Positions 1-10,108 of a stretch of DNA of 64,000 nt are shown here, one piece after another; the first letter of the stretch is position 1; every line of letters starts with the position of its first letter. This DNA is from Castor canadensis (lineage: Eukaryota > Chordata > Mammalia > Rodentia > Castoridae): the NCBI RefSeq assembly GCF_047511655.1, contig NC_133387.1, forward strand, positions 24,422,353-24,486,352, in the 5' to 3' direction. Below the pieces are notes generated by a model. It was not told the origin of the DNA. It searched no databases and was given only the letters and a program-made list of their open reading frames with translations. Position numbers and translations under genes: made by a program.

Positions 1-344
1 CTCTGCTGGTTCTACTCTGTGGGCAGGAGCTGCTGCTTCTGCTGCTGTTCCTCACCATTTCTCTGGCCGTGGTTTTGCCCAGAGATCCCGCAGCCTCCTG
101 GTTTAGATCCCTGCTCAGAGCTTGAGGATTCTTCCATGTGGCCTGGCTTTTCCTCAGCATCTATGCACAAGCAAAACACACACCATAAACCTGTTCAGGG
201 GATCCCCCCCAACTCGCACCCCCTGGCCCCCCTCCTCCCGCCCAGTCCCCAAGGCCTCTTTCAACCTAGTCTCTTTCCAGTCCTAGAGTCTGGTTGCTCT
301 CCTCTTCCCAGCTCCCTGAACATCCAGGCCCTTTCTTTTTTTCT
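1..344. other. Intergenic, no feature recognised
   Basis: C- and T-rich unique-looking sequence. An open frame runs through most of it on the + strand but is low in complexity (Cys, Pro, Ser, Leu), has no recognisable domain and shows no splice-site context that I can support. I see no gene here. Confidence 0.5.
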
Positions 345-1010
345 TTAGTTTTAAATTTTTAATAAATTTTTATTAGGTTATATTCATTATACAGTGGAGG
401 ATTCAAAGTGATAATTCTGATTAGGCTTATATTGTACATTGGTCACATCGCCCCCTTTGGCTCCCCCACTTAAGGCAATTGCAAGAGGTTTCTTTGTTTA
501 ATTTCATATAAGTACATGAAGTCCATCAACCATATTCTCTCATCTTAATCTCCTTCATTCACCCTCCCTCCTCACACTAGTACCCTCCTCACACTGTACC
601 TGTTTTACAGTCCTGTCTTTCATTATTTTATTTATTTGCCATACTGGGGTTTGAATTCAGGGCCTATAGGGTCTCGAGAACTATTTGCCCTGGCTGGCTT
701 CATACTGTGATCCTCCCGATCTCTACCTCTTGAGTAGCTAGGATTACAAATGTGAGCCACCACTGCCTGGCTGTCTTTCATTATTATTTAAGTTGATGTT
801 CAAAGGAGTTTCTCAATATATCCCTGCTGTAGATATGCTTTACTTTGATCTGTTAACCCCTTCCATTACTTTCCCTTACCTCTTTACCTCCCACCTCCCC
901 ACCCCCTGTTCCGCCCCTTTCTTAAAACAAAATCCAAAATCACAGATGCATTGCACAAAAGACCCTAATCTCCCCTATTATCACCTCCTGCAGACAAAGA
1001 TTTCCCAAGA
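345..1010 (-). mobile_element. Old L1 3' end, split by a SINE
   Basis: Reads as the reverse of an L1 3' UTR: a T-rich start, then the C-rich tract typical of L1 tails and segments such as gtagatatgctttactttg. The match resumes after the SINE at 628-770, so the SINE landed inside this L1. No coding part is visible. Subfamily not assignable by eye. Confidence 0.6.
628..770 (-). mobile_element. B1-ID dimer SINE, internally deleted
   Basis: The B1 half is clear (gagtagctaggattacaaa, gtgagccacc), but most of the tRNA half is missing. It is flanked by the 15-base duplication ctgtctttcattatt at 613-627 and 771-785, which fixes the insertion borders. Confidence 0.85.
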
Positions 1011-1224
1011 ATCAGAATAGAGGCTTGCTAACCATACTGGGGGAGGAAAATGCCTTTCATTCCTCCGAAGGCATCCGCAACAGCAAAAACAAAGGCGAAG
1101 TGATCACTGGACCAGTCTACCATGCTCTCACCTCTCACCTTGACCAAAGAAGAAAGGAAAGAAAAAGACAAGGAAAGCTTTCACCTGTGTTGTAATTATG
1201 TCTGTTTCAATCTCCCTAGGATCC

Positions 1225-1312
1225 TTAGAAATAGCTTAAAGGCAGATACCTATATGGCAAATCTTTGTATTCCCAATAATGGATGCTTAATAAATGCTAG
1301 ATGAATAAATTG
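1225..1312 (+). mobile_element. L2 3' end fragment
   Basis: Ends in the L2-type terminus tgcttaataaatgctagatg followed by aataaat. Only the terminal part is recognisable; flanking bases 1011-1224 and 1313-1436 look unique. Confidence 0.55.
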
Positions 1313-1436
1313 CCAGTGGGATTCAGAACTCTCAGTACAATATCATACCAGCCACATTACAAGGCTTAAATACCAAGGCCCTTTAGCCTTCTCTTTCACC
1401 TGATGTCAGAGCATGATAGTATCTCATTCTCCTAGG

Positions 1437-1504
1437 TTTTTATTTTATTTTATTTTTGTAGTCCATGTAGCTGAGGTTGGCTTTAAACTTGAGATCTTCC
1501 TAAA
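1437..1504 (-). mobile_element. B1 fragment
   Basis: T-rich start followed by gtagctgaggttggcttt and ttgagatcttcct, a decayed reverse B1. Short and diverged. Confidence 0.4.
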
Positions 1505-3001
1505 CTTTTTATAAAGGGCAAGTTTGTAAAAGGTAGAATATTGGAATTCTCTATAGTAGGTGGCCAAATTTTTGAAACTTGTAAAGATCAGTTTCATGGA
1601 CAGTCAGTAGACTTGACCTTCCAGATTCCAGGGTTAATAATTTAACAAATACAAACTTACCCAAGAAAAACATTGGTGACTGGGTAGGTTTTCATTTGTT
1701 GGGTTATTTGTGTGTGTAGGGGGAGAGGGGATTGATTTTGTTTTGCTTTATTTCTCCTTTGCTCCATCAAATCCCTTGCTTCAGGGTATTCATAAAACCG
1801 ACCAAATAATAAACAGCTGAAGCAGCACTACTCCTGAAACTGAGGTGCCCTGGGATGTACCTGGGGTGTTTCCTCTTGTGCTGAGAATAAGCATGGTTGC
1901 ACAGTGACCATGATCATGATGACTGCTCCATCCCAAAATGGTACATGGCCCAAGGAAGGTTCCTTGGCACAATCTTCTTAGCACTTGTGACTCAAGTCCC
2001 TGGAAACAGAGTGCCTGAAAATGCACTCAGCTATCTCAGTAACAGACAACGTGTGATCCCTGGGCGAGAAATTTAATTCCATGATCTGTGTGAGAGCTCA
2101 AGGGACACCAATCAAAACCCAGCAGGGTTTGAGAGAAAGGTATCAAATAACCCGCACTCATTTCTACAAAACAAGACATACCAAACAGATTTACGAATTC
2201 CTTTTTTTTCTGCCTCAACTTAATTACTGAGCTAGTACATAGCTGGAATGCAGTGGGAAGCAAGCCCTTCGATTATACTCAGAAAAATTTCATTTTGATA
2301 CTAAACCAGCCACACCAGGACACAGACAGCTGAGCACAGGTTAGACTCAAGGTTATCCTACCTAGGTGACTTGGGGGAGGGTCAGCACCCAGCCATCACT
2401 GCCTCATCACAGATGGGCATAAAGTAAAGGAAATGCATTCATCTACCATGAAAGGAATCCAGGGGAGAGAAAACAGATGGGGTGGAAATTTATATTGATG
2501 GATTGAATGCCTCACTAGCACAGGGATCCTCAAGGCCCCTTGGAGGACAAGGAAGGGCTGAAAAATTTTCTTCCTACCCTTTGGACAATGACCACCTGAG
2601 ATAGAATTGTGGAAAGAGGGCTCTTGGTAAAATAGAAAAGGAGTCAAGGGACCACATCTGAGCATTTATGAGTAAGTCATCATTGATGGCTTGGCTATAC
2701 CCGCCAGTGACTCACTAGGAATATATCGTAAGAGAGCCTGGTTTCCACCCATGGAGCTTCCAGCACTGTGAGAGAGATAAACATTAATCACTGACACAAA
2801 GACCATCAACTTCAACAGTCTGCAAACATGCTAGTCCATGGTACTGGCTAGGGTTTTGCCTCAGCTGCACTCGGTGTTCTCTGTCCACAGCCAAAGATGG
2901 ATTCAGACCCAAAACACATTCTAGAAATCTCAGATGATATCTCCTTCCTCCCTAACCACCCAGAGAGGAAACCTGTTGTTAACAAGCAAAGTTAAGTTCT
3001 A
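1505..3001. other. Intergenic, unique-looking
   Basis: No SINE, L1 body, RNA gene or credible exon seen. Several antisense frames of 75-90 codons occur (for example 2396-2665) but none resembles a known protein and their codon content is unremarkable. Confidence 0.5.
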
Positions 3002-3090
3002 GGCTGGGGATGTAGCTCAATGGTAGAGCACTTGTCTAGCATGTACAAGGCCCTGGGTTCAATCCTTGGCACCACTGAATAAAAACGAAA
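3002..3090 (+). mobile_element. ID element
   Basis: Near-consensus ID: ggctggggatgtagctcaat, then gcacttgtctagcatg and gggttcaatccttggcacc with a short A-rich tail. Internal A and B boxes resemble tRNA-Ala, but there is no folded tRNA gene. Confidence 0.85.
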
Positions 3091-3144
3091 TTAGGTTAAC
3101 TGTTTTGGGGACAGGGGAATGTCAATGATTTATTTAAAATGTCT

Positions 3145-3475
3145 TCAGGTCAGGTGTTGTGGCTCATGCCTGTCAATCCCAGCTACTTGGGAGACAGAGA
3201 TTGAGAAGAATACAATTTGAGGCCAGTCTAGCTAAAAAATTAATGAAACTCCATCTCAATCAATAAGCCAGGAGTGGTGGGTCTTCTTCGTAATTCCAGT
3301 TATGCAGGAGGCTGTAGGTAGGAGGATTGAGGTCTGAGGCCAGCCCTGGGGAAAAAAACTCTAAGACACTACCTAAAAAATAAAGCAAAAAAGGGCTGGT
3401 GGCGTGGCTTAAGTGGTAGAGTGCCTGCCTGGCAAGTGTAAGGCCCTGAGTTCAAACTCCTGTATCATTTTTAAA
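3145..3475 (+). mobile_element. Trimeric SINE (B1 + B1' + ID)
   Basis: Three blocks in a row. A B1 half (about 3148-3250) leads through the junction ccatctcaatcaataagcc (3251-3269) into a second B1-like block (3262-3395, with atgcaggaggctgtaggtag), then a full tRNA half (3396-3465, ggcttaagtggtagagtgcc) and an A-rich tail. The same junction occurs in four other copies in the window, so this is a family and not a chance juxtaposition. Confidence 0.8.
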
Positions 3476-3634
3476 AAAGTACATTCTGGTATATTTACAC
3501 GATGGAATGGTTTGCAACAACTAGAAACAATGAGAGAGGGGCAGGTGCTCATAGTGTAGTAATTGGAAAAGAACTGATACAAATTCATATATATAATATA
3601 TTGCAACTATAAAAATGTGAACACAAAAATTAAA

Positions 3635-3868
3635 ATATAGCTGGACGCTCGTGGCTTATGTCTGTAATCCTAGCTACTTGAGAGGCTGAAATCAGGAGGA
3701 TAGAAATTTGAGGCCAGCCCAGGCAAATAGTTTGAGAGATCCCATCTCCAAAATATCCATAGCAAATGGATTTGAGGTGTGGCTCAAGTGGTGGAGTACC
3801 TGCTTTGCAAGTACAAAGCCCTGAGTTCAAACACCAATGCCACACACACACACACAAAAAAAAAAAAA
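3635..3868 (+). mobile_element. B1-ID dimer, type A
   Basis: B1 half, linker ctccaaaatatccatagc, then the tRNA half with gaggtgtggctcaagtgg and gcctgagttcaaac-like B box. The tail has become (CA)n plus A13 (3842-3868). Confidence 0.85.
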
Positions 3869-3914
3869 TCAGAAAAGAGATTATTAAAATGGGAAATAAT
3901 TAGTTGTAGTTGAG

Positions 3915-4118
3915 TTTTTTGTTTGTTTTTGTACTGGGGATTGAATCCAGGCCTTCCACATACTAGGCAAGCACTCCACCACTTGAACCTCAGCCCCAGC
4001 CCTTTTGTTTTTATTTTGTTTCTGAGACTAGGGTTTCCCTACCTTTGCCTGGGCTGGCCTTGAACTTTTGGTCCTCCTGGCTCTGCCTCCTGAGTAGCTG
4101 GGATTACAGGTGTGTGCA
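3915..4118 (-). mobile_element. ID/B1 compound SINE
   Basis: Reverse tRNA half (tactggggattgaatccag, aagcactccaccacttgaac) followed by a B1-like block ending gctgggattacaggtgtg. More diverged than the type A-C dimers. Confidence 0.7.
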
Positions 4119-5129
4119 AGTTTTGTCTTGAATTCTAATTTTTCCTGGCAGTCCTCTTCTTCTCTGTTTCTAGTTGAGAAACCAATGAACTGTAAGGTTG
4201 AGGTAAGCAGTTGGTTTTGTAAGCTTGGAGAAGCATCCTGGCACCCTCTGAAACAGCTTCTGCCCAAACCAGGCCACCTGCCTGGCCTTGGCCGCTCTCT
4301 GAGGGAGTGGCAGGCACACAGGTGAACTTCACAAGCCTCAGCTGTGAGGCCTCAGGAGGAAGAAAATAGCTCTGAGTCTAGGTAGAGGTGGGGAGGAAAG
4401 CTAAGGTTGGAGAGCTTCTTGGCGCTGGGGAATTGGCCTTCCCTCTCCTGCAGTTAAGACAGGTGTTCCCAACAGCCACCTGCACCCCTTTTCTTCCTTT
4501 CAAGGTGGAAGAAACCTAGATGACCTTGAAGTGAGGAGTTTGACAAGGGAACTACGATGGGATGATAGATAAATCCATGGCTGAGGGTGTTGGGCCTCAC
4601 TGTAAATATAGGGAAACTACCAGTCTTGTTGGGAGGAAGAGACCAGGCCAGAGGTGCTAGGACCCTGATCAGGTTTCAAAAGCACCTGGGTACAGAAGGG
4701 TGGGGTTTAATCCCCTTCTGTGCCCTGGTGGAGAGGGCTGGGCAAGAAGGTAGCTTTGATCACCTAGTTAGTGTGGGAATTCTGTGCTGTAAGACATTTT
4801 CCTGTCTTTCTTCAGTGCCAACGAGTACTAGAAAGTTCTCTTTTCAGGAGGTCAAAATTCAAGCTGCAGAGATGAACAGAGCAGCAAGGAAAGGCACATG
4901 CCATGCTAAGTGTGAATCACACAAGCACTGGAAGCCAAGGTCCCAGGGAGGTGGAGCTAGGTGAGGCCTGGGTGAGGCCTCCCTCAGGAGGACAAGGACT
5001 GTCTACTTGTGGGAGGGGAAGGGAAGCAGCTGGAGGGGACCAGAAAGTCAGCCTCTAGGTTACTTCTGAGCAAGGAGATGCAAAAAATGAGGGAAGAGGA
5101 AAGGTAATCTTTTATTTTTATTATGTTTT
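4119..5129. other. Intergenic, unique-looking
   Basis: No repeat recognised. An open frame of 125 codons at 4587-4964 (+) and shorter ones nearby have no family resemblance and no supporting splice or start context. Confidence 0.5.
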
Positions 5130-5340
5130 CTTTTTGGTGGGTCTGAGGTTTGAATTCTGGGCTTCATACTTACAAAGCAGGCACTCTACTTGAGCCACAC
5201 CTCCAGTCCATTTTGCAATGGTTATTTTGGAGATGGGGGTCTTTCAAACTATTTGCCCAGGCTGGCCTTTGAGTTACAATCCTCCCAATCTCAGCCTCCC
5301 AGGCAGCTATGATTACAGGCGTGAGCCACCAGCGCCTGGC
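5130..5340 (-). mobile_element. B1-ID dimer, type A
   Basis: Reverse type A: acttacaaagcaggcactct, gagccacacctccagtcc, then the B1 half ending gtgagccaccagcgcctggc. The tRNA half carries the cttgcaaagc signature in reverse. Confidence 0.85.
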
Positions 5341-5887
5341 ATTTTAATTGGCTCAAAATATTTGCACACATTTGTGGGGTGCAGTACAATAATTCCATAC
5401 GTGTGTATGATGTGCGATGATCAAATCAGGTAATGAGCATCTCCATCTCCTCAAACGTTGGTCATTGCATATGTTAGGAACCTTCAGACTTTCACCATGA
5501 ACTGTGGCGGACCATACTTACACTACTGTGCTGTATCTTCCTATGTGACTGTATTTGGTGTTAAGTATCCTTAACACCAAAATGTGGGTAGTGTCTCCTA
5601 CCCACTCTCATCTCCTCTGGTGTAGACTATGCCACCCTCTGCTTCTAAGTGATCAAGGTTCTCAGCTTCCACAAATCAGCGAGAACCTGCAATGTTTGTT
5701 TTTCTTTGCGTGACTTACTTCACTTAACATGATGACCCCAAGCTCCATCTGTGTTGCCACAAGTGATAGGATTTCATAATATTCCATTTGTAATATTATA
5801 TTTATGTGTGTGCATATTATCTATGTAATTTTCTTTATGCATTTCTCTGCCAGTGGACACCTGGTTGATTGCATTTCTCTTTGCAAG

Positions 5888-6081
5888 AGTGGGTTTGAAC
5901 TCAGGGTATCACGTTTGCCAGGCAAGCACTCTAACTGCTTGAGTTACTCCATCAGCCCTTTTTTATGATGGGTTTTTTGGAGATAGGGTCTATTTGCCTG
6001 GGCTGACTTCAAACTGTGATCCGCCTGATCTCTGCCTCCTGAGTAGCTAGGATTATTGGCATAAGCCATCAAAGCCTGGCA
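5888..6081 (-). mobile_element. B1-ID dimer, type C
   Basis: Reverse tRNA half with gccaggcaagcactctaact and a B1 half ending gtagctaggattattggcat. Inserted in the old L1. Confidence 0.8.
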
Positions 6082-6110
6082 AAATACATTTATTTATTCA
6101 TTATTTATTT

Positions 6111-6194
6111 ATTTTGGTGGTACTGGAGTTTGAACTCAGGGCTTCATTATTGCTAGGCAGGTGATCTACCACTTGAGCCACTCCACCAGCTCTG
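6111..6194 (-). mobile_element. tRNA-half SINE (type C, no B1 half)
   Basis: ggtggtactggagtttgaac through gagccactccaccagctc; the B1 half is absent. Either a 5'-truncated dimer or a free tRNA-half copy. Confidence 0.8.
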
Positions 6195-6428
6195 CATTTC
6201 TTGACTGTTGTGAACAGTGCTGCAGTGAACATGGGAGTGCAAGTGTCTCTTGATACACTGATTTCATTTTCTTTGGACAGATGCATGGTAGTAGGATTGC
6301 TGGATTACGTGACAGTTCTGTTTTTAGTTTTTTGAGGAACCTCCATGTTGTTTTCCATGATGGCTATGCTAACTTTCATTTCCATCAACACTGTATGAAG
6401 GCTCCCACTTCACATATCCTCCCAGCAT

Positions 6429-7013
6429 TTAAAATTTATTTATTTATTTATTTTTTTGTAGTACTGGGGATCGAATTTAGGGCCTTAAACTTGCTAGGAA
6501 TGTGCTATACCACTTAAGCCATGCTCCCAGCCCTTTTTGCTTTTAATTTGGCTTTTCTTTTTCTTTTTTTTTTTTGTTCTTTCTTTCTTTTTTTTTTTTT
6601 TTGCAGTACTGGGGTTTGAATGCAGGGTCTACACCTTGAGCCACTCCGCCAACACTTTTTGTAATGGATTTTTTCGAGATAGGGTCTGGAGAACTATTTG
6701 CCTGGGCTGGCTTTGAAACTTGATCCTTCTGATCACTGCTTCCTGAGTAGCTAGGATTATAGGCATGAGCCACTGGCATCCAGCTTTAATGTGGCTTTTC
6801 AGATAGGGTCTCTAGCTTTTGCCTGGACTGGCCTTGGACTGTGGTTCTCCTACCTATGCCTCCCAAGTAGCTGGGATGACACCACAGCAGTTTATTGGTT
6901 GAGAGGGAGGTCTCACGATCTTTTTCTCCAGGCTGGCCTTTAACCATGATTCTTCTTACTCTACTTCTTGAGTAGCTGGGATTAGAAGTGTAAGCCACTG
7001 TACCTGGCCCCTT
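6429..7013 (-). mobile_element. Trimeric SINE, split by a younger dimer
   Basis: Reverse order ID (6455-6537), B1' (6795-6885), junction tttattggttgagaggg (6891-6907), B1 (6908-7010). The B1' start is interrupted at 6558-6784 by a type B dimer with a 16-base TSD, so the trimer predates type B. Confidence 0.75.
6558..6784 (-). mobile_element. B1-ID dimer, type B
   Basis: Long T-rich head (reverse A tail), then gtctacaccttgagccactc showing the shortened tRNA half, then a complete B1 half. TSD tttaatttggcttttc at 6542-6557 and tttaatgtggcttttc at 6785-6800 (15 of 16 identical). Confidence 0.9.
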
Positions 7014-7019
7014 TTTCTT

Positions 7020-7131
7020 TTCTTTTTTTGAGACAGGTCTTGCTATGTAGCCCAGGCTGGCCTCAAATTCTTGATTCTTTTGCCTCAGCCTCCTAAATTC
7101 TGAGATTAAAGGTGTGTTCCACCATACCTGG
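7020..7131 (-). mobile_element. B1 monomer
   Basis: Typical reverse B1: gagacaggtcttgctatgta, gcccaggctggcctcaaatt, ending accatacctggc. Confidence 0.85.
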
Positions 7132-9108
7132 CAATTGTGGACACGTTTTAAATTTATGCCCAAAGCAAAATATGGACCATTTAATGTGATGCTCTTTCCT
7201 CTGGTCCCAACATTATTCCTGTCAAGTTCCTGCCTGTCCATCCACAGTTCCTGGATTACATTTGGAGAGCCACTGGCCTGTGGCACCCTGCTCTGCAGCC
7301 ACAGGATGTCTGGTGCGCTCTAGATGTCCATTCTAGCTTGGGGGAATATGGGTTCCCTGTCAGTATTCTAACAGCCATAATAACATGTTCCCTGATCACC
7401 ACAGGTGCTGAGCCAAATGAACAAGGACTTGGGACAGATAAATGGAGATGAAAAGGTAACTTTATTACTGATAAAGTTGGGTTGGAAAAAAAATGTGGCT
7501 GGTTCCTACATCTGAGTGGCCTTCCTGCTTTCCCTCCCAGAATCAAATGGATCCTCTAATCTTTGGCAAAATACTGGATACCTTCAGGACAGCTATCCCC
7601 ACTCCTTCCTGCCCTGTCCTGGTTGCTCACCCAGGGTACCAGAGGTGAATCAGAGCTGTTCTCAGGACTGTTCTGTCTGGGAGAAGAAAGCAAAAGTCTC
7701 TACTTGAGGAGGCAAGGCAGAAATTTGCAAGGGGATGAAAACAACCCATAAAGCCTCTGGGGGTTTGCCAACCCCTAACCCTCAAGTATGAATATAGTTT
7801 GTCTGCCTTAATCTGGCTCCCTAGAAAACAGAGCTTGAGGCAAAAAAAGCCCCAGGGTTAATGTTCTACTGGGACAGTTGCAAGCTAAGGGCTGGAGGAG
7901 TAAGGACAGAAGCTTATAGGAGGCAGAGAAGGAAGGAAGGGCATGTTATCATGATGGATGGTTTGCGGTTGCTGGCTCACTCATTTAGATGTCTCCAAAT
8001 ACGTGAAAAATCAAGTGGGAGAAAGCAGTCTGACGAGCAGTTGCCAGCTCCTTCTGGTTCCTCTCTCTCTTTTTGGTCCATGTTTTTACCCAATGGGTGT
8101 TGGCTTCCCTCGTTCTGGGTTGTGTTCCGAGGCCCCTCCAAGCAGCTGCTGGGAAGTAAAAAGATAGTTCTGAGTCAGGCTGGGTTGGATTTGGGTCCTG
8201 AGCTGCTGCCCTTGGCTCTCACCCCATGGGAGAGGTTGAGGTGGCAGCTTCTAAGTAGATTGATGGCATGACACCTATGATTGTGAGGCCATGGAAAGAT
8301 ACAAGGCAGGCAACGTCCTGTAGCGAGGAAGCAGGACAAGAGCAGGGCAAGGCTGAGGACTGAGGACTGAGGAATGGGGTTAGCAAATTTGGGAAAGGTA
8401 AAACTGGGTCCTGAGAGTGACTTGGAAAGAAGACTGTCTTGATTCTGAATTTGTTCAGGCCCCTGCTGCTCTGGGCAGTCAGATGTATTGTGCCTGTAAT
8501 TTCGGTAAGCTCTAGTTTAAAAAAAAAAAAAAAGATGTAAATTAAAAGATTGTTTGTTCTCCTTTCTTGTGATGTAATGATGCAACTGTCTGAAAGGGCC
8601 CAGGGGGCTTGCAGGCTGAAGCTGGGCCTATAGCTATTCAGAAAGCCTAGATCATGGGCCCAACCATTGACTAGGCAACAACACAGTACTGGCACAGTAT
8701 CGTTTTTAACCCAGCAGAATGTGATATGAGTCAAATCAAACGTCATGTAATTTAGTAACAATCTCAATCCTTTCCCTCTCCCCCTCCTGCTATCACAGGC
8801 AGTCAGCTGGAAGTATGTTGGGATCCTTTGCTGTGTCACCGCTGGAATGAGGCCAAAGGCCTTTTTCATCTGCCACGGCTGCCAGAGCACACTGGGGAAA
8901 ACCAAATGGGCCCTAGAGACATCGGGAAGAAAATCAGACTTCAGGTTTTTGTCCTTTGGTCGACTAAGCAGATTTATACATCCATTTTCCCTTAATAGAG
9001 CCCCATATCCCCCTCCCCCCAGCAAAAGATGTACAGTCCTGACTGTCTACAACAACCTATTTTTAAAAAGGTTCAGATTCATTGTAAACTATCATATGTA
9101 CAACCTTC
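7132..9108. other. Intergenic, unique-looking
   Basis: About 2 kb with no clear repeat. The longest non-repeat frame of the window lies here on the minus strand (8219-9025, 268 codons, starting at TTG, not ATG). It crosses an A-run at 8519-8534, contains no motif I know and probably arose by chance. Confidence 0.5.
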
Positions 9109-9109
9109 C

Positions 9110-9232
9110 AGGTATTACCCAATCTACTTGCAGGAGGTGAGCAGAATTCTCTACTTTTCCTGGGACAGAGCTGGGATTGGAATTTGGAATCCCTAGATCC
9201 TGAGGCCTAACCTCAGGGCCTCATTCATCTTC
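9110..9232 (-). mobile_element. MIR fragment
   Basis: acagagctgggattggaatt followed by a region matching the reverse of the MIR core. Diverged, as expected for MIR. Confidence 0.6.
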
Positions 9233-9294
9233 AGAGAGCTCAGGCAGATTGGCACGCTGGAGGTAGAAGCCCTGACTCCACGTTCTGCCTGTTA

Positions 9295-9450
9295 AGTGCA
9301 GAGGGCTGTGTTAGACACAGAAAATACAGAGATAAAGGCAATTCCTGCTCACAGTGTGGTAGGGGAGCTGGACTGGAAACAAGCAGCCACTCCAACCACA
9401 CGACACCGGTAAAATACAAGCACTATGTACACATGGAGCCTGGCAAGGTA
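9295..9450 (-). mobile_element. L2 fragment
   Basis: Reverse L2 3' text: ggctgtgttagacacagaaa, acagagataaaggcaattcc, gctcacagtgtggtagggg. Eroded. Confidence 0.55.
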
Positions 9451-9621
9451 ACCTTGACTGCAATAGAAGGTCTCAGATGGACAGCTGTGTTTACTCTCTT
9501 GGGACCTTGACCTGCAATAGCCTCACAAACTGGAAGGAAAGAGTTACTGCACATTTGGTGGAACAAAATTGAACAGTGCCCAGAGAAGGCAGAGCAGCAG
9601 GCTCATCAAAAAGAAAAGTTA

Positions 9622-9845
9622 AAAAGCCCAGGGCTGGTAGTGCACACCTGTAATCCTAGCTACTCAGGAGACATTAGGAGAATTAAGGTTCAAAGCCAGC
9701 CTGAGTAAATAGTTTGGGAGAACCTACCTTGAGAATACCCAACACAAAATAGGACTGGTGGAGTGGCTCAAGGGATAGAAAGTCTGCCTAGCAAGCATGC
9801 AGCACTGAGTTCAAATCCCAGCGCTGCAAAAAAAAAGAAAGAAAA
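9622..9845 (+). mobile_element. B1-ID dimer, type C
   Basis: B1 half from about 9622, linker near cccaacacaaaataggactg, tRNA half with gtctgcctagcaagcatgca and an A-rich tail with GAAA units. Confidence 0.85.
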
Positions 9846-10034
9846 GCTAGACCTTCCACTGAATCAGGTGAAGCACAGACCAACACTCTGAGCTGAGCTC
9901 AGTGCTCTTGCTCTCTCCACCCTTCCCCAGTTCTGCCTGGCTCTATGGGAGGGGCCAGAGCAGGTTCTGTCAACATTTGTCCCTGTTGGTGCCTGGAGCA
10001 ACAAAGAAAAGGAAGACTTTGTGTGTGGGTCTAC

Positions 10035-10108
10035 ATTGTGTGTGTTGATGGGGATCTAACCCAGACCCTCTCACATGCTAGACAAGGGCTTTACAACTGA
10101 GCTCTTTT
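10035..10108 (-). mobile_element. ID element, interrupted by the young L1
   Basis: Reverse ID text ggggatctaacccagaccct then cacatgctagacaagggc. The L1 at 10109-12530 landed at its 5' end and duplicated acaactgagctctttt. Confidence 0.7.

Larger units (their letters stand above)
5341..6425 (-). mobile_element. Old L1 3' region with inserted SINEs
   Basis: Two parts of an eroded L1 (5341-5880 and 6195-6425) in reverse. The second has the usual L1 text around gctgcagtgaacatgggagt and gtaggattgctggatta, upstream of the L1 3' end. SINEs at 5888-6081 and 6111-6194 separate the parts. Confidence 0.65.

Noticed and set aside
3002..3090. tRNA-Ala gene
   Set aside because: It keeps pol III box resemblance but cannot form the cloverleaf and has the A-rich tail of an ID retroposon. 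The same holds for every ID or tRNA-half SINE in the window.
8219..9025. Annotating the 268-codon antisense frame as a gene
   Set aside because: No ATG start, no recognisable domain, homopolymer-encoded segment, no promoter context.
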